From positions 2,542,001-2,606,000 of the forward strand of contig NZ_JABVZR010000001.1 of assembly GCF_017163935.1 (NCBI RefSeq): DNA of 64,000 bases, in the 5' to 3' direction. Source of the stretch: Novosphingobium terrae. GTDB lineage: Bacteria > Pseudomonadota > Alphaproteobacteria > Sphingomonadales > Sphingomonadaceae. The first letter of the stretch is position 1, and each line of letters starts with the position of its first letter. The position numbers and the translations under genes are program-made. The notes under the pieces were generated by a model. It ran no database searches. It saw nothing but the letters and a program-made list of their open reading frames with translations, and was not told the DNA's origin. Of this stretch, positions 43,580-52,794 are shown piece by piece.

Positions 43580-44724
43580 CATCGACGGCACTTCTGGGCG
43601 CGCAGATCGTGCTGGCCGACAGGCTGGTGCAGGATCAGGCGCTGTTGATCGCGGACGGGCGTATCATCGGCCTGAGCGCGCCCGGCGCGGTGCCCGAGGC
43701 CTATCAGCGCATCGATCTGGGCGGCGGCACGCTGCTGCCCGGCTTTATCGACACGCAGGTCAATGGCGGCGGCGATGTGCTGCTGAACGACCAGCCCACG
43801 CTGGAGGGCATCAGCGCCATCGCGCGGGCGCATCGCCAATTCGGTACAACCGGCCTGCTCCCCACGCTGATCAGCGATCATCCGCAGGTGGTCGATACGG
43901 CGCTTGCTGCGGGCGAGGCCGCGCTGGAACAGGGTGTGCCCGGCGTGCTGGGCCTGCATATCGAGGGCCCCCATCTCAATCCGGCGAAAAAGGGCATCCA
44001 TGATCCTGACCGCTTCACACTTGTCGACGCGCAGGTGATCGAACGCCTCGGTGCTCCCACACGCGGGCGCCGCATCGTGACACTGGCGCCGGAACTGGCC
44101 CCCAAGGGTGCGATTGCCGCGCTGACACGCGCTGACGTGCTGGTTTGCGCCGGTCACAGCATGGCCGATTACGCCCAGACCCGCGCCGCGCTGGCCGAGG
44201 GGCTTGCCGGTTTCACCCATCTCTTCAATGCCATGACGCAATTTTCCAGCCGCGAGCCCGGCATGGTCGGCGCCGCGCTGGAGGACCGCAACACGCATGT
44301 CGGGCTGATCGTCGACGGGCTGCATGTCCATCCCGCATCGCTGCGGGTGGCGCTGATGGCGCGCGGTGCGGAAGGCGCGATGCTGGTCACCGATGCCATG
44401 CCGCCGGTCGGTGGACAGGGGCTGGATTTCACCCTGATGGGCACGAAAATCACCGTCACCAACGGCGATTGCCGGGGACCGGATGGCACGCTGGCGGGCT
44501 CTGGCCTGAGCATGATCGCCGCCTTCAACAATGCCATCGACCTGCTGGGCTGCGATATGCTGACCGCCTCGCGCATGGCCAGCGGCAACCCCGCGCGCTT
44601 CCTGCGGTTGGAGACTGAGACGGGCAGCATTGCGCCCGGCCTGCGCGCCGATCTGGTTCATCTGGATGGCAATCGCAAGGTCACGGCCACATGGATCGGC
44701 GGCCAGCGCGAGGATCACGCATGA
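43576..44724 (+). CDS. nagA: N-acetylglucosamine-6-phosphate deacetylase
   Basis: Removes acetate from GlcNAc6P. 382 residues, amidohydrolase barrel. HIEGPHLNPAKKGIHD near residue 130 holds the metal Glu; GHSMADY and THLFNAM hold metal His residues; LVTDAMPPVG carries the catalytic Asp. It overlaps both neighbours by ATGA. The C-terminus VATWIGGQ-like end is typical of the family. Confidence 0.95.
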   Translation: MTSTALLGAQIVLADRLVQDQALLIADGRIIGLSAPGAVPEAYQRIDLGGGTLLPGFIDTQVNGGGDVLLNDQPTLEGISAIARAHRQFGTTGLLPTLISDHPQVVDTALAAGEAALEQGVPGVLGLHIEGPHLNPAKKGIHDPDRFTLVDAQVIERLGAPTRGRRIVTLAPELAPKGAIAALTRADVLVCAGHSMADYAQTRAALAEGLAGFTHLFNAMTQFSSREPGMVGAALEDRNTHVGLIVDGLHVHPASLRVALMARGAEGAMLVTDAMPPVGGQGLDFTLMGTKITVTNGDCRGPDGTLAGSGLSMIAAFNNAIDLLGCDMLTASRMASGNPARFLRLETETGSIAPGLRADLVHLDGNRKVTATWIGGQREDHA

Positions 44725-45785
44725 TCCCCGATCTGGGTCTTGTCGAAGCCCGCTTCGGTCGCATCTGGAGCGAGGACGAACGCGCCTATGTCGTCAGCAC
44801 GCTGGCGGCGGTGGGCTACAGCTTCTACCACTACGGCCCCAAGGCCGACCGCGCCCTGCGCCGCGACTGGCGCCGCCCCCACAGCGCCGAGGATGGCGCG
44901 ATGCTGATGCGCCTCTCGGCTCGCGTCCGCGCGGCAGGCATGCGCTTCGGCATGGCGCTGACCCCCGTGGGCGCCACGCATCCCTTTGACGAGCAAACCC
45001 GCGCCGATCTGGCCCGCCGCGTCGCCGGGCTCGACGCCATCGGCATCGACGATCTGGCCATCTTCTTCGACGATCTGCGCGGCGATATGCCGGACCTCGC
45101 CGCCCGTCAGGCCGAGGTGGTGAACTTCTGCGCCGCCCTCACCAAGGCCACGCGCGTCTACACCTGCCCGACCTATTACGCCGATGACCGCATTCTCGAT
45201 GTCGTCTTTGGCGAGAGGCCCGCCAATTACCTTGCCGATCTGGGCCGCCTGCTCGATCCCCAAGTGCAGGTCTACTGGACGGGCGAGGAGGTCTGCGCCC
45301 GTGCCATCGAACCGGCCCATCTGGCCCGCGTGGCGCAGGAGCTGGGCCGCAAGGTTTGCCTGTGGGACAATTATCCGGTGAACGACGGCTCACGCATGTC
45401 GCGCTTTCTGCATCTGCGGGGGCTGACGGGGCGCTTGGCCAACAATGCGGCGCATATCAGCGGCCATGCGCTCAACCCGGCGATACAGGCGTATCTCACA
45501 TGCATTCCGGCGCTGACCTTGCCGATGCTCTACCAGCAGGGTGAAGGCTACAGCTATGGCGCGGGTTTCTCGGCTGCGGCCCGCCAGCTGCTGGGCGATG
45601 ATTTTGCCGCACGCCTTCAGGAAGATCTTCTGATCTTTCAGGATATCGGCCATGAGCGGCTCGGCGCGCGCGCGGATCGCCTGCGCCAGCGCTACGACAA
45701 ACTCGACCACCCCGCCGCCCGCGAGATCCTGCGCTGGCTCGATGGCGAAGATCTGATGACGGACGACGAAGTGCAGACCCAATAA
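44721..45785 (+). CDS. GH84-like beta-N-acetylglucosaminidase, cytoplasmic
   Basis: 354 residues, about the size of a lone GH84 (NAGidase/O-GlcNAcase) catalytic domain. Family marks: EARFGRIWS near the N-terminus, YSFYHYGPKADRALRRDWRRP, FGMALTPVG, and the catalytic pair D117-D118 in AIFFDDLRGD. There is no signal peptide and none of the accessory domains of secreted GH84 enzymes. In this operon it could split GlcNAc from GlcNAc-(anhydro)MurNAc, the job NagZ does elsewhere. Overlaps nagA by ATGA and dld by one base (TAATG). Confidence 0.75.
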   Translation: MIPDLGLVEARFGRIWSEDERAYVVSTLAAVGYSFYHYGPKADRALRRDWRRPHSAEDGAMLMRLSARVRAAGMRFGMALTPVGATHPFDEQTRADLARRVAGLDAIGIDDLAIFFDDLRGDMPDLAARQAEVVNFCAALTKATRVYTCPTYYADDRILDVVFGERPANYLADLGRLLDPQVQVYWTGEEVCARAIEPAHLARVAQELGRKVCLWDNYPVNDGSRMSRFLHLRGLTGRLANNAAHISGHALNPAIQAYLTCIPALTLPMLYQQGEGYSYGAGFSAAARQLLGDDFAARLQEDLLIFQDIGHERLGARADRLRQRYDKLDHPAAREILRWLDGEDLMTDDEVQTQ

Positions 45786-47488
45786 TGGCCCAGATGCTGC
45801 TCACCCAACTCCGCGAGGCCGTCGGCCCCAGCCATGTGCTGACCTCGGCGCGGGCCACGGCGCGCTATCGGCAGGGCTATCGCACCGGGTCTGGCCCGGC
45901 GCTCGCCGTGGTCAAGCCCGGCAGCCTGCTGGAGCTGTGGCGCGTGGCGCAGGCCTGTGTTCAGGCCGATGTCTCGATCATCATGCAGGCCTCCAACACG
46001 GGGCTCACCGGCGGGTCGACGCCCGATGGCGCGGATTATCCCGGCGGGTTGGTGATTATCAGCACCACGCGGCTCTCCGCCTTGCGGGTGATCCGCGAGG
46101 GCGCGCAGGTGCTGTGCCTGCCCGGCACCACGCTGCACCGGCTGGAGCAGGCGCTGCGCCCCTATGGGCGTGAGCCGCATTCGGTGATCGGTTCCTCCTG
46201 CCTTGGCGCTTCGGTGGTGGGGGGCGTATGCAACAATTCGGGCGGATCGCTGGTCCGGCGCGGGCCCGCCTACACGCAGATGGCGCTGTATGGGCAGGTG
46301 ATGCCCGATGGCAGCCTGCGCCTTGTCAACCATCTGGGCATCGAACTGGGCGCGCAGCCTGAAATCATCCTCTCACGGCTGGATCAGGGCCAGTTCTCCG
46401 AAGCGGACATCGCCCCCGCCGACGACCGCTGGGCCCATGACCACAGCTACACCGCCCATGTCTGCGACATCGAGAGCGACACCCCCGCCCGCTTCAACGC
46501 CGACCCGCGCTGCCTGTTCGAGGCCGCGGGCAGCGCCGGCAAGCTGATCGTCTTCGCCGTCCGCCTCGACACCTTTGCGCAGGAGAAGGACACCGCCACC
46601 TTCTACATCGGCACAGACCGGCCCGCCGTGCTGACCGATCTGCGCCGCACCATGCTGGGCAGTTTCGCCGCGCCCCCTATCGCAGGCGAATACATGCACC
46701 GCACCGCCTTCGACATCGCCGACCGCTATGGCCGCGACACCTTCGTCGCCATCGAAAGGCTGGGCACGGACCGCCTGCCCGCGCTGTTCGCCGCCAAGGC
46801 CAAAGTCGATGCGCTGCTGGGCGCCGGGCGCAGCGACCGCCTGCTGCAATGGGCCAGCCGCCTGTTGCCCGATCATCTGCCACCCCGCATGCGGCAGTTT
46901 CGCGATCAATTCGCCCATCATTTGATCCTGAAGGTCTCACGCGATCAGGTGGATGAGACGCGCGCTCTGCTGGCCCGCCTGCTCCCGGGCGACGACGCAG
47001 GCGCTTTCTTCGAATGCAGCCCGCAAGAGGCCACCAAGGCCTTCCTGCACCGCTTTGTTGCCGCCGGGGCCGCCGTGCGCTATCGCGCGGTCCATCGGAA
47101 GGAGGTCGAGGATATCGTCGCCCTCGATATTGCGTTGCCCCGCAACACACGCGAATGGGTCGAGCATCTGCCCCCCGAACTGATCCGCCAGACCGTGTAT
47201 GTGCTCTATTACGGCCATTTCTTCTGTCAGGTGTTCCATCAGGATTACATCGTGACCAAGGGCACCGACCCGCTGGCCTATGAGCATGCCCTCTGGGCCC
47301 TGCTGGACGAGCGCGGCGCGCAATATCCCGCCGAACACAATGTCGGCCATCTCTATGTGGCGCGGCCCGAACTGGCGGATTTCTATCGCCAGATCGATCC
47401 GCGCAACCAGCTCAACCCCGGCATCGGCCACACCACCCGCACGCGCGATTGGGTCGACACCACCAGCCATGGAGCCCCCCACCCATGA
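45785..47488 (+). CDS. dld: quinone-dependent D-lactate dehydrogenase
   Basis: 567 residues. The N-terminal FAD domain has AVVKPGSLLELW and QASNTGLTGGSTPDG; GSSCLGASVVGGVCNNSGGS is the second FAD segment. The C-terminus carries the Dld membrane-binding and substrate regions (YYGHFFCQVFHQDYI, AEHNVGHLY). It oxidises D-lactate to pyruvate at the membrane. Placement in an operon opposite murQ gives the D-lactate source, so carbon from the lactyl ether is recovered. Overlaps the kinase gene by ATGA. Confidence 0.92.
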   Translation: MAQMLLTQLREAVGPSHVLTSARATARYRQGYRTGSGPALAVVKPGSLLELWRVAQACVQADVSIIMQASNTGLTGGSTPDGADYPGGLVIISTTRLSALRVIREGAQVLCLPGTTLHRLEQALRPYGREPHSVIGSSCLGASVVGGVCNNSGGSLVRRGPAYTQMALYGQVMPDGSLRLVNHLGIELGAQPEIILSRLDQGQFSEADIAPADDRWAHDHSYTAHVCDIESDTPARFNADPRCLFEAAGSAGKLIVFAVRLDTFAQEKDTATFYIGTDRPAVLTDLRRTMLGSFAAPPIAGEYMHRTAFDIADRYGRDTFVAIERLGTDRLPALFAAKAKVDALLGAGRSDRLLQWASRLLPDHLPPRMRQFRDQFAHHLILKVSRDQVDETRALLARLLPGDDAGAFFECSPQEATKAFLHRFVAAGAAVRYRAVHRKEVEDIVALDIALPRNTREWVEHLPPELIRQTVYVLYYGHFFCQVFHQDYIVTKGTDPLAYEHALWALLDERGAQYPAEHNVGHLYVARPELADFYRQIDPRNQLNPGIGHTTRTRDWVDTTSHGAPHP

Positions 47489-48369
47489 CCTATTATCTGG
47501 GCATCGACGCCGGCGGCAGCAACTGCCGCGCCCGCCTGATCGACGCCAATGGCACCATCATCGGCGAGGGCCGCTCGGGCGCGGCCAATGCGCGCATCGG
47601 GCTGGAGGCGCTCTATGAGACGCTGAAGGACACCGCCGATCAGGCCGTGGCACAAGCAGGCCTCTCGCTTGAACAGCGCGCGCAAATCAAGGCGGGCATG
47701 GGCATTGCGGGCATCACCCGTCCCGGCGTGCGCGAGGCGCTGCAAGGCTTCGACTTCGGCTTTGCCTCCACCGCCTATGCCACCGATGCGCTGATCGCCA
47801 ATCTGGGCGCGCATGGCGGGCATGACGGGGCAATCCTGATCATCGGCACCGGCAGCGCCGCGCAGCTGCGCGTTGACGGCCATGACTTCACCATCGGCGG
47901 CTATGGCTTCCCCATATCCGACGAAGGCAGCGGCGCGGCTCTGGGCCTTTCCGCCATGCGCCATGCCCTGCGCGCGCTGGACGGGCGCACGCGGCAAACG
48001 CCGCTCAGTACAGCGGTGACCGCACGCTTCAACCATGACACCGCTCAGGCCGTGGCGTGGATGGATCAGGCCACCCCGCGCGACTATGGCACCTTCGCCC
48101 CGCTGGTGATGGATTACGCCGAAGCGAACGACACCATCGCCCGCTCCATCGTCGAGGATGCCGCCGCCCATATCGAGCGCTTTATCGAAACCATCTTCGA
48201 ACGCGGCGCGGCGCGCTGCGCTCTGGTGGGCGGTCTGGCGCCACGCATGGCGCCATGGCTGCGCTCGCGCACGGTGGCGCATCTGTGCCAGCCGCTGGGG
48301 GATTCGCTGGAAGGCGCGATCAGTCTGGCCGGTCGGCCACTCTCGGACATTCCCTTAGGCACCAAGTGA
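47485..48369 (+). CDS. BadF/BcrA-family amino-sugar kinase
   Basis: 294 residues, ASKHA fold: YYLGIDAGGSNCRARL (phosphate 1), IIGTGSAAQL (phosphate 2), GGYGFPISDEGSGAALG and ALVGGLAPRM (adenosine). This group includes GlcNAc kinases and the clostridial MurNAc/GlcNAc kinase MurK. Here it would make GlcNAc6P, and possibly MurNAc6P, from sugars imported unphosphorylated. Last gene of the plus-strand arm, followed by a hairpin and the MreB paralogue. Confidence 0.85.
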   Translation: MTYYLGIDAGGSNCRARLIDANGTIIGEGRSGAANARIGLEALYETLKDTADQAVAQAGLSLEQRAQIKAGMGIAGITRPGVREALQGFDFGFASTAYATDALIANLGAHGGHDGAILIIGTGSAAQLRVDGHDFTIGGYGFPISDEGSGAALGLSAMRHALRALDGRTRQTPLSTAVTARFNHDTAQAVAWMDQATPRDYGTFAPLVMDYAEANDTIARSIVEDAAAHIERFIETIFERGAARCALVGGLAPRMAPWLRSRTVAHLCQPLGDSLEGAISLAGRPLSDIPLGTK

Positions 48370-48445
48370 CTTGTCGCACGCAGGGGCGCATGCACCGCTG
48401 ATACAGTCTGATACAGCAGTCGGTTCATTTTCGGGTCAGGAAGCG

Positions 48446-48469
48446 ACGGGAACCAAGAAGGTTCCCCGT
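48446..48469 (+). promoter_or_regulatory. hairpin in the mreB-paralogue leader
   Basis: GGGAACC / GGTTCCC stem with an AAGAA loop, extendable by ACG / CGT with one bulge, 15 bases before the mreB-like ATG. No T run follows, so it is more likely a leader structure or protein site than a terminator of the kinase operon. Confidence 0.4.
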
Positions 48470-48484
48470 TAACCGAGAGTATGC

Positions 48485-49552
48485 ATGGCCCTGTCCGATC
48501 TGTTTTCCTTCACCTCTTCCGATCTGGCGATCGACTTGGGCACGGCCAATACGGTCGTCTATGTCCGCAACCGGGGCGTGGTGCTGGCCGAGCCTTCGGT
48601 GGTGGCGTTGCAGACCGTCAATGGTGTTTCCACAGTGCTGGCAGTGGGGGCGGATGCCAAGCTGATGATGGGCAAGACGCCCGACCATATCCGCACCGTG
48701 CGCCCCTTGCGCAACGGCGTGATTTCCGACCTCGACGTGGCCGAGCAGATGATCGCCCATTTCGTGCGCAAGGCACAGGGTCAGGGCGATGGCGCGCGGC
48801 AGGATGTGACCCGCCGGATGCGCGGGCGGCCAGAGATCGTGGTCTGCGTGCCCTCGGGCTCGACGCGGGTAGAACGGCGCGCCATTCGTGACGCAGCTTC
48901 CAACGCCGGGGCCAGCAAGGTGTGGCTGATCGATGAGCCCATGGCCGCCGCGATCGGCGCCGAACTGCCCGTCACCCATCCGGTGGGATCGATGGTGGTG
49001 GACATCGGCGGCGGCACCACCGAGGTTGGCGTGATCGCCACGGGGGGCCTGAGCCTTTCCATGTCGGTGCGTGTCGGCGGGGACAGGATGGACGATGCCA
49101 TCGGCTCCTACGTGCGCCGCAACCACAATCTGCTGATCGGTGAGGCCACGGCGGAACGGGTGAAGCTGCAGCTGGGCGCCGCGCGCATCGGTCAGGACGG
49201 GCCCGAGCCTGCCGCCGTGATCAAGGGCCGTGATCTGGCCAAGGGCGTCCCTCAGGAAATGACGATCACGCAGGAAGAGATCGTGGAATCGCTGAGCGAG
49301 CCCGTGGGCCAGATCGTGGAGGCGGTGCGCGCCGCGCTGGAGCAGACCCCTCCGGAAATCGCGGCGGACATCATCGATGGCGGCATCGTGATGACCGGCG
49401 GCGGATCGCTGCTGTCCAATCTTGACCAGTTGCTGGCCCAGGAGACCGGCCTGCCGGTGAGCGTGGCCGACAATCCGCTCAATTGCGTGGCGATGGGCGC
49501 CGGGCGCGTGCTGGAGGACGGGATCTATCGCGGGGTGCTGCACGCCACCTGA
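48485..49552 (+). CDS. MreB paralogue (rod-shape actin homologue)
   Basis: 355 residues, actin fold. DLGTANTVVYV (17-27), VPSGSTRVERRAIRDAA, EPMAAAIGAELPV, VDIGGGTTEVGVI and the late MTGGGSLL nucleotide loop are intact, so ATP binding is likely. The amphipathic N-terminus is short (MALSDLFSF). An extra QGQGDGARQDVTRRM stretch lies near residue 100. mreC, mreD, pbp2 and rodA are absent, so this is a stand-alone second MreB, 115 bases after the amino-sugar kinase. GAGAG precedes the ATG. Confidence 0.88.
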   Translation: MALSDLFSFTSSDLAIDLGTANTVVYVRNRGVVLAEPSVVALQTVNGVSTVLAVGADAKLMMGKTPDHIRTVRPLRNGVISDLDVAEQMIAHFVRKAQGQGDGARQDVTRRMRGRPEIVVCVPSGSTRVERRAIRDAASNAGASKVWLIDEPMAAAIGAELPVTHPVGSMVVDIGGGTTEVGVIATGGLSLSMSVRVGGDRMDDAIGSYVRRNHNLLIGEATAERVKLQLGAARIGQDGPEPAAVIKGRDLAKGVPQEMTITQEEIVESLSEPVGQIVEAVRAALEQTPPEIAADIIDGGIVMTGGGSLLSNLDQLLAQETGLPVSVADNPLNCVAMGAGRVLEDGIYRGVLHAT

Positions 49553-49561
49553 GGGCGGGTT

Positions 49562-50077
49562 TTAGCCCGGGCTGCCGCCATCGGTTTCAAAGGTGACCTC
49601 GAAACGGCCCTTCGCGGTGGCCCCTTCGCAGACGATGGTGATCGGATCTCCGGAAAAGGCATCGCCATAGACGCATTTTCCGGTCGCCTTGAGCTGCTGC
49701 AGCCTGCCGCTCCCGCCCTTGCCGAGCGCGCCTTTCTGGAACTGCCGAAAGATGACCGTATCGACCGGCTGGACATTGCCCAGATTGCCCAGCGGCTGCT
49801 TGCGCGCGCCATTACCGGCGAATTCCAGCGTGAAGGATTGCTCGACGGAAAAAGTGAAACCCACACGTCCATTGGGATAGGTGGTGCCCAAAGCCTGCCC
49901 ATTGCAAGGATCATCGATCAAATGGCCAGCCACCGCCAGATGCGTGCATTGGCCTGTGAGGGCGGCCACCTGCTTCGTGCCGGTTTTCTGCGGCGGCGCG
50001 GCGCTGGCGGACGTGGCTGCCAGAAGGAGAAGCAGAAGCGCGGTGGCTCGGGCCTTGGGCATGCTTTTCAGTCTCAT
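49562..50077 (-). CDS. exported hypothetical protein
   Basis: 171 residues from MRLKSMPKARATALLLLLLAATSASA, a good Sec signal peptide cut near residue 29. The mature part is soluble, with four Cys (GQCTHL, DDPCNG, GKCVYG, IVCEG) that could form two disulphides. No family recognised. GGAG is 9 bases before 50077; ATG at 50062 is an alternative that keeps the signal. Convergent with the mreB paralogue (9-base gap). Confidence 0.7.
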   Translation of the reverse strand: MRLKSMPKARATALLLLLLAATSASAAPPQKTGTKQVAALTGQCTHLAVAGHLIDDPCNGQALGTTYPNGRVGFTFSVEQSFTLEFAGNGARKQPLGNLGNVQPVDTVIFRQFQKGALGKGGSGRLQQLKATGKCVYGDAFSGDPITIVCEGATAKGRFEVTFETDGGSPG

Positions 50078-50192
50078 CCGGCAGAACTCCGTCATCAACA
50101 GCAGATAGACGCTGCTGGGACGAAGGTGTTCCATAGAGTCAGCGCATTAGCACGGCAACCGCCCGAAGGCACTGCGCATGGATCAGCGCGGC

Positions 50193-52703
50193 TCAGTAGA
50201 TGTCGCGCTTGTAGCGGCCTTCCTCCATCATCGCCTCGACGGTTTCGTCGCCCAGTGCGGCGCGCAGGGCAGCGTCCACCGCCGGAGCCATGCCTTTCAG
50301 GCTGCCGCAGACATAGATCGATGCGCCGCGCTGAACCCATGCGCGCAGTTCTTCCGCATGATCGGCCAGCAGCGCCTGCACATAGCGGCCATCGCCCGCA
50401 TCGCGGGACCATGTGCGGTCCAGCCGCGTCAGGCTGCCTGCAGACACCGCCGCCAGCAGTTCCGCCTCATGGAAGGCATCATGAGCAGCGTTGCGCTCGC
50501 CCAGCATCAGCCAGCTTTCACCGATGCCATGGGCGGCGCGGTGGCGCAGATGAGCGCGCAGCCCCGCCAGCCCGGTGCCATTGCCGATCAGCACCATGGG
50601 CGCGGGGTCGGCAGGCGCCCGGAAATTGACATTGGCATGCAGGCGCATGGCGATCTCGCCGCCGAGTGGTGCAAAGGCCGTCAGCCAACCCGAGCCCAGC
50701 CCCAGCTTTCCGTTCTCGTCGCTGGCCTGACGCACCAGCAGATGCACACTGCCATCGGCCGGAATCGAGGCGATGGAATATTCGCGATGCGGCAGCGGGC
50801 GCAGCGTGTTGACGATCTCTTGCGCGCCGCGTCCGGCCACGGCGTCGGGCAGAATGCTGGCAGCCAGATGATCGGCCAGAGCCCGGCCTTCCACCAGCGC
50901 CGCGCCATCCAGACCCGCCTGCGCCAGCCATGCGCTGACCACAGCGGGATCGTGGCGTGGCAGCACCTCGGCGATATCGCCCGCTTCCCAGTCACGCGCG
51001 GCATCGCCAAGCGGTTCAAGCACGATATGATAGGCCGGTCCGCCCGCGCTGCCCGGATTGAGCAGCTGGCGCTCGGCCAGACGCCAGCGGTCATAGCTTG
51101 CGGGCTGCCAATCGGGCAATTCGCCATGCGCGCCGATCGAGGCGATCTGCTGCTGCCACTGGCGCTGGGCATCGGGATCGTCGCCATCGACCTCGATCAT
51201 GTCGAACAGGCGGCGCGCGCCGCCTTGATGCAGCCAGTGATCGACCTGATGGCCAAAGGCGCAGAAATCGGGATATTCGCGGTCACCCAGCGCCAGCACG
51301 GCATAATCCAGCTCGCCCAGAGCAGCGGGCGCGGCCATCGCCTTGCGGGCGAAGCTGCGAGCATGATCGGGCGCCTCGCCCTCGCCATAGGTGCTGACCA
51401 CCAGAAGCGCGCGACGGGCCTTGGCCAGCATTGCCTCATCCAGCTGCGGCAGGGCGACCAGTTGCGCATCGTCGAAAGCCGCCGCCGTCTGGCGGGCAAG
51501 GCGCTCGGCCCCGCCGGTCTGGCTGGCATAGACGACCAGCGTCTCGCCGCTGCCACCAGCGTTAGCCAGCACGGGCGCGTCCACCGCCTTCAACTCACGC
51601 TTTTTACGCCGCCGCGCAAAGTACAGCAGCAGGCCCGTGACAAAGAACAGCGGCATGGTCAGGCTGGTGATCAACATGATGATCCGCCCGATCAGCCCGA
51701 AAAACGCGCCGCGATGCAGCTCATAGACGCTGGTGGTGATCACCACGCCCAGCTTGCGCTTGGCGTAAAGGTCCGCCTTCACCACCTCGCCGCTCTGGGC
51801 ATCGATGCGGTAATTGTCGGTCATGCGGTCATGCCGCGCGCCGGGGACCAGAGCGCGGATATCGACCGGCTTGTCGCCCTTGGGGATGGTGATGCGCAGG
51901 CTTTCATATTTGCCGCCGCTGGCCTGCAGGAAGCTCGCCCACGCGGGGGCCAGAACCGGGGGCGGCCCCTTGGGCTCCTTGCCGTCCTTCTCGCCATGCT
52001 CCTGCTCGGCTGCCTTGCCGGTCAGGGCGTAGATCACGCTCTGGCGATACCAGTCATAGGACCACCACAGGCCGGTCAGCGCGCTGAGCAGATAGAACAC
52101 CAGCACCCAGCCGCCGATCACCGCATGCAGCGCGCGGTAGAGGTTGCGCCCGCTCATCCGCAGATCCAGCACGAACCACGCGCGCCAGTCGAGCGGCTTG
52201 CGCGGCCAGCGCAGATACAGGCCAGACAGCGCGAAATAGATCAGCGAAAGCGCCGCAATGCCCGTGATCGTGCGTCCGATGCCATTGCCATCGCCCGGCA
52301 GCGCCATCCAGCGGTGCAGGCTGCGCAGGAAGCGGAAGGTTTCCTCGCCCTTGGCATGGCCCAGCAGCCTGCCAGTGTAGGGGTCGATGTAGCCGTAATC
52401 GCCGCGCCCCTTCTTGCCCTTGGGCGGATCGAAAAAGACCTCTGCCGCCTTGCCCGGATCGGACGAGAGGCTCAGCGTGCTGACCCGCAACCCACCGCTC
52501 TGTGCCGAGGCGGCCGCCACCAGCGCATCGGGCGACAGGGCCGGTTTGCCGGGATTGGCCACCGTCACCACACCGGGGCTGAGCGCCTGCATGATCTCGT
52601 TTTCAAAGCTGATCGTGGCGCCCGTCACGCCCATCACCGCCAGCACGAGGCCGGCGGTGATGCCCAGAAACCAGTGGATTTGAAACAGGACGGAACGGGT
52701 CAT
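50193..52703 (-). CDS. PepSY-flavodoxin-FNR fusion, probable ferric/siderophore reductase
   Basis: 836 residues. The N-terminal 390 form a PepSY-associated membrane protein: QIHWFLGITAGLVLAVMGVTGA, LHRWMALPGDGNGIGRTITG, YRALHAVIGGWVLVFYLLSALTG and a last helix before RRRKKR, with periplasmic PepSY parts between. Residues of about 410-540 are a flavodoxin domain (VVYASQTGGAERLAR). The rest is a cytochrome-reductase-like FAD/NADPH module (REYSIAS, IGNGTGLAGLR, YVCGSLKGMA). It can carry electrons from cytosolic NADPH to periplasmic ferric siderophore. Start ATG 52703; a TTG lies 7 codons upstream. Confidence 0.87.
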   Translation of the reverse strand: MTRSVLFQIHWFLGITAGLVLAVMGVTGATISFENEIMQALSPGVVTVANPGKPALSPDALVAAASAQSGGLRVSTLSLSSDPGKAAEVFFDPPKGKKGRGDYGYIDPYTGRLLGHAKGEETFRFLRSLHRWMALPGDGNGIGRTITGIAALSLIYFALSGLYLRWPRKPLDWRAWFVLDLRMSGRNLYRALHAVIGGWVLVFYLLSALTGLWWSYDWYRQSVIYALTGKAAEQEHGEKDGKEPKGPPPVLAPAWASFLQASGGKYESLRITIPKGDKPVDIRALVPGARHDRMTDNYRIDAQSGEVVKADLYAKRKLGVVITTSVYELHRGAFFGLIGRIIMLITSLTMPLFFVTGLLLYFARRRKKRELKAVDAPVLANAGGSGETLVVYASQTGGAERLARQTAAAFDDAQLVALPQLDEAMLAKARRALLVVSTYGEGEAPDHARSFARKAMAAPAALGELDYAVLALGDREYPDFCAFGHQVDHWLHQGGARRLFDMIEVDGDDPDAQRQWQQQIASIGAHGELPDWQPASYDRWRLAERQLLNPGSAGGPAYHIVLEPLGDAARDWEAGDIAEVLPRHDPAVVSAWLAQAGLDGAALVEGRALADHLAASILPDAVAGRGAQEIVNTLRPLPHREYSIASIPADGSVHLLVRQASDENGKLGLGSGWLTAFAPLGGEIAMRLHANVNFRAPADPAPMVLIGNGTGLAGLRAHLRHRAAHGIGESWLMLGERNAAHDAFHEAELLAAVSAGSLTRLDRTWSRDAGDGRYVQALLADHAEELRAWVQRGASIYVCGSLKGMAPAVDAALRAALGDETVEAMMEEGRYKRDIY

Positions 52704-52794
52704 GGCGGCGGCGGTCTCGATCAACGGAAAACTGTTGATCGGCGCATATCCGCCGCATCCTGAAAATGATAGTGCAAATCTGTCGCAATAAGTC

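Noticed and set aside
48403..48418. Direct repeat of CTGATACAG before the mreB paralogue
   Set aside because: Only two short copies; too little to call an operator or array.
50178..52763. 861-codon open frame opposite the PepSY fusion
   Set aside because: Antisense shadow of a multi-domain gene whose own motifs are all intact.
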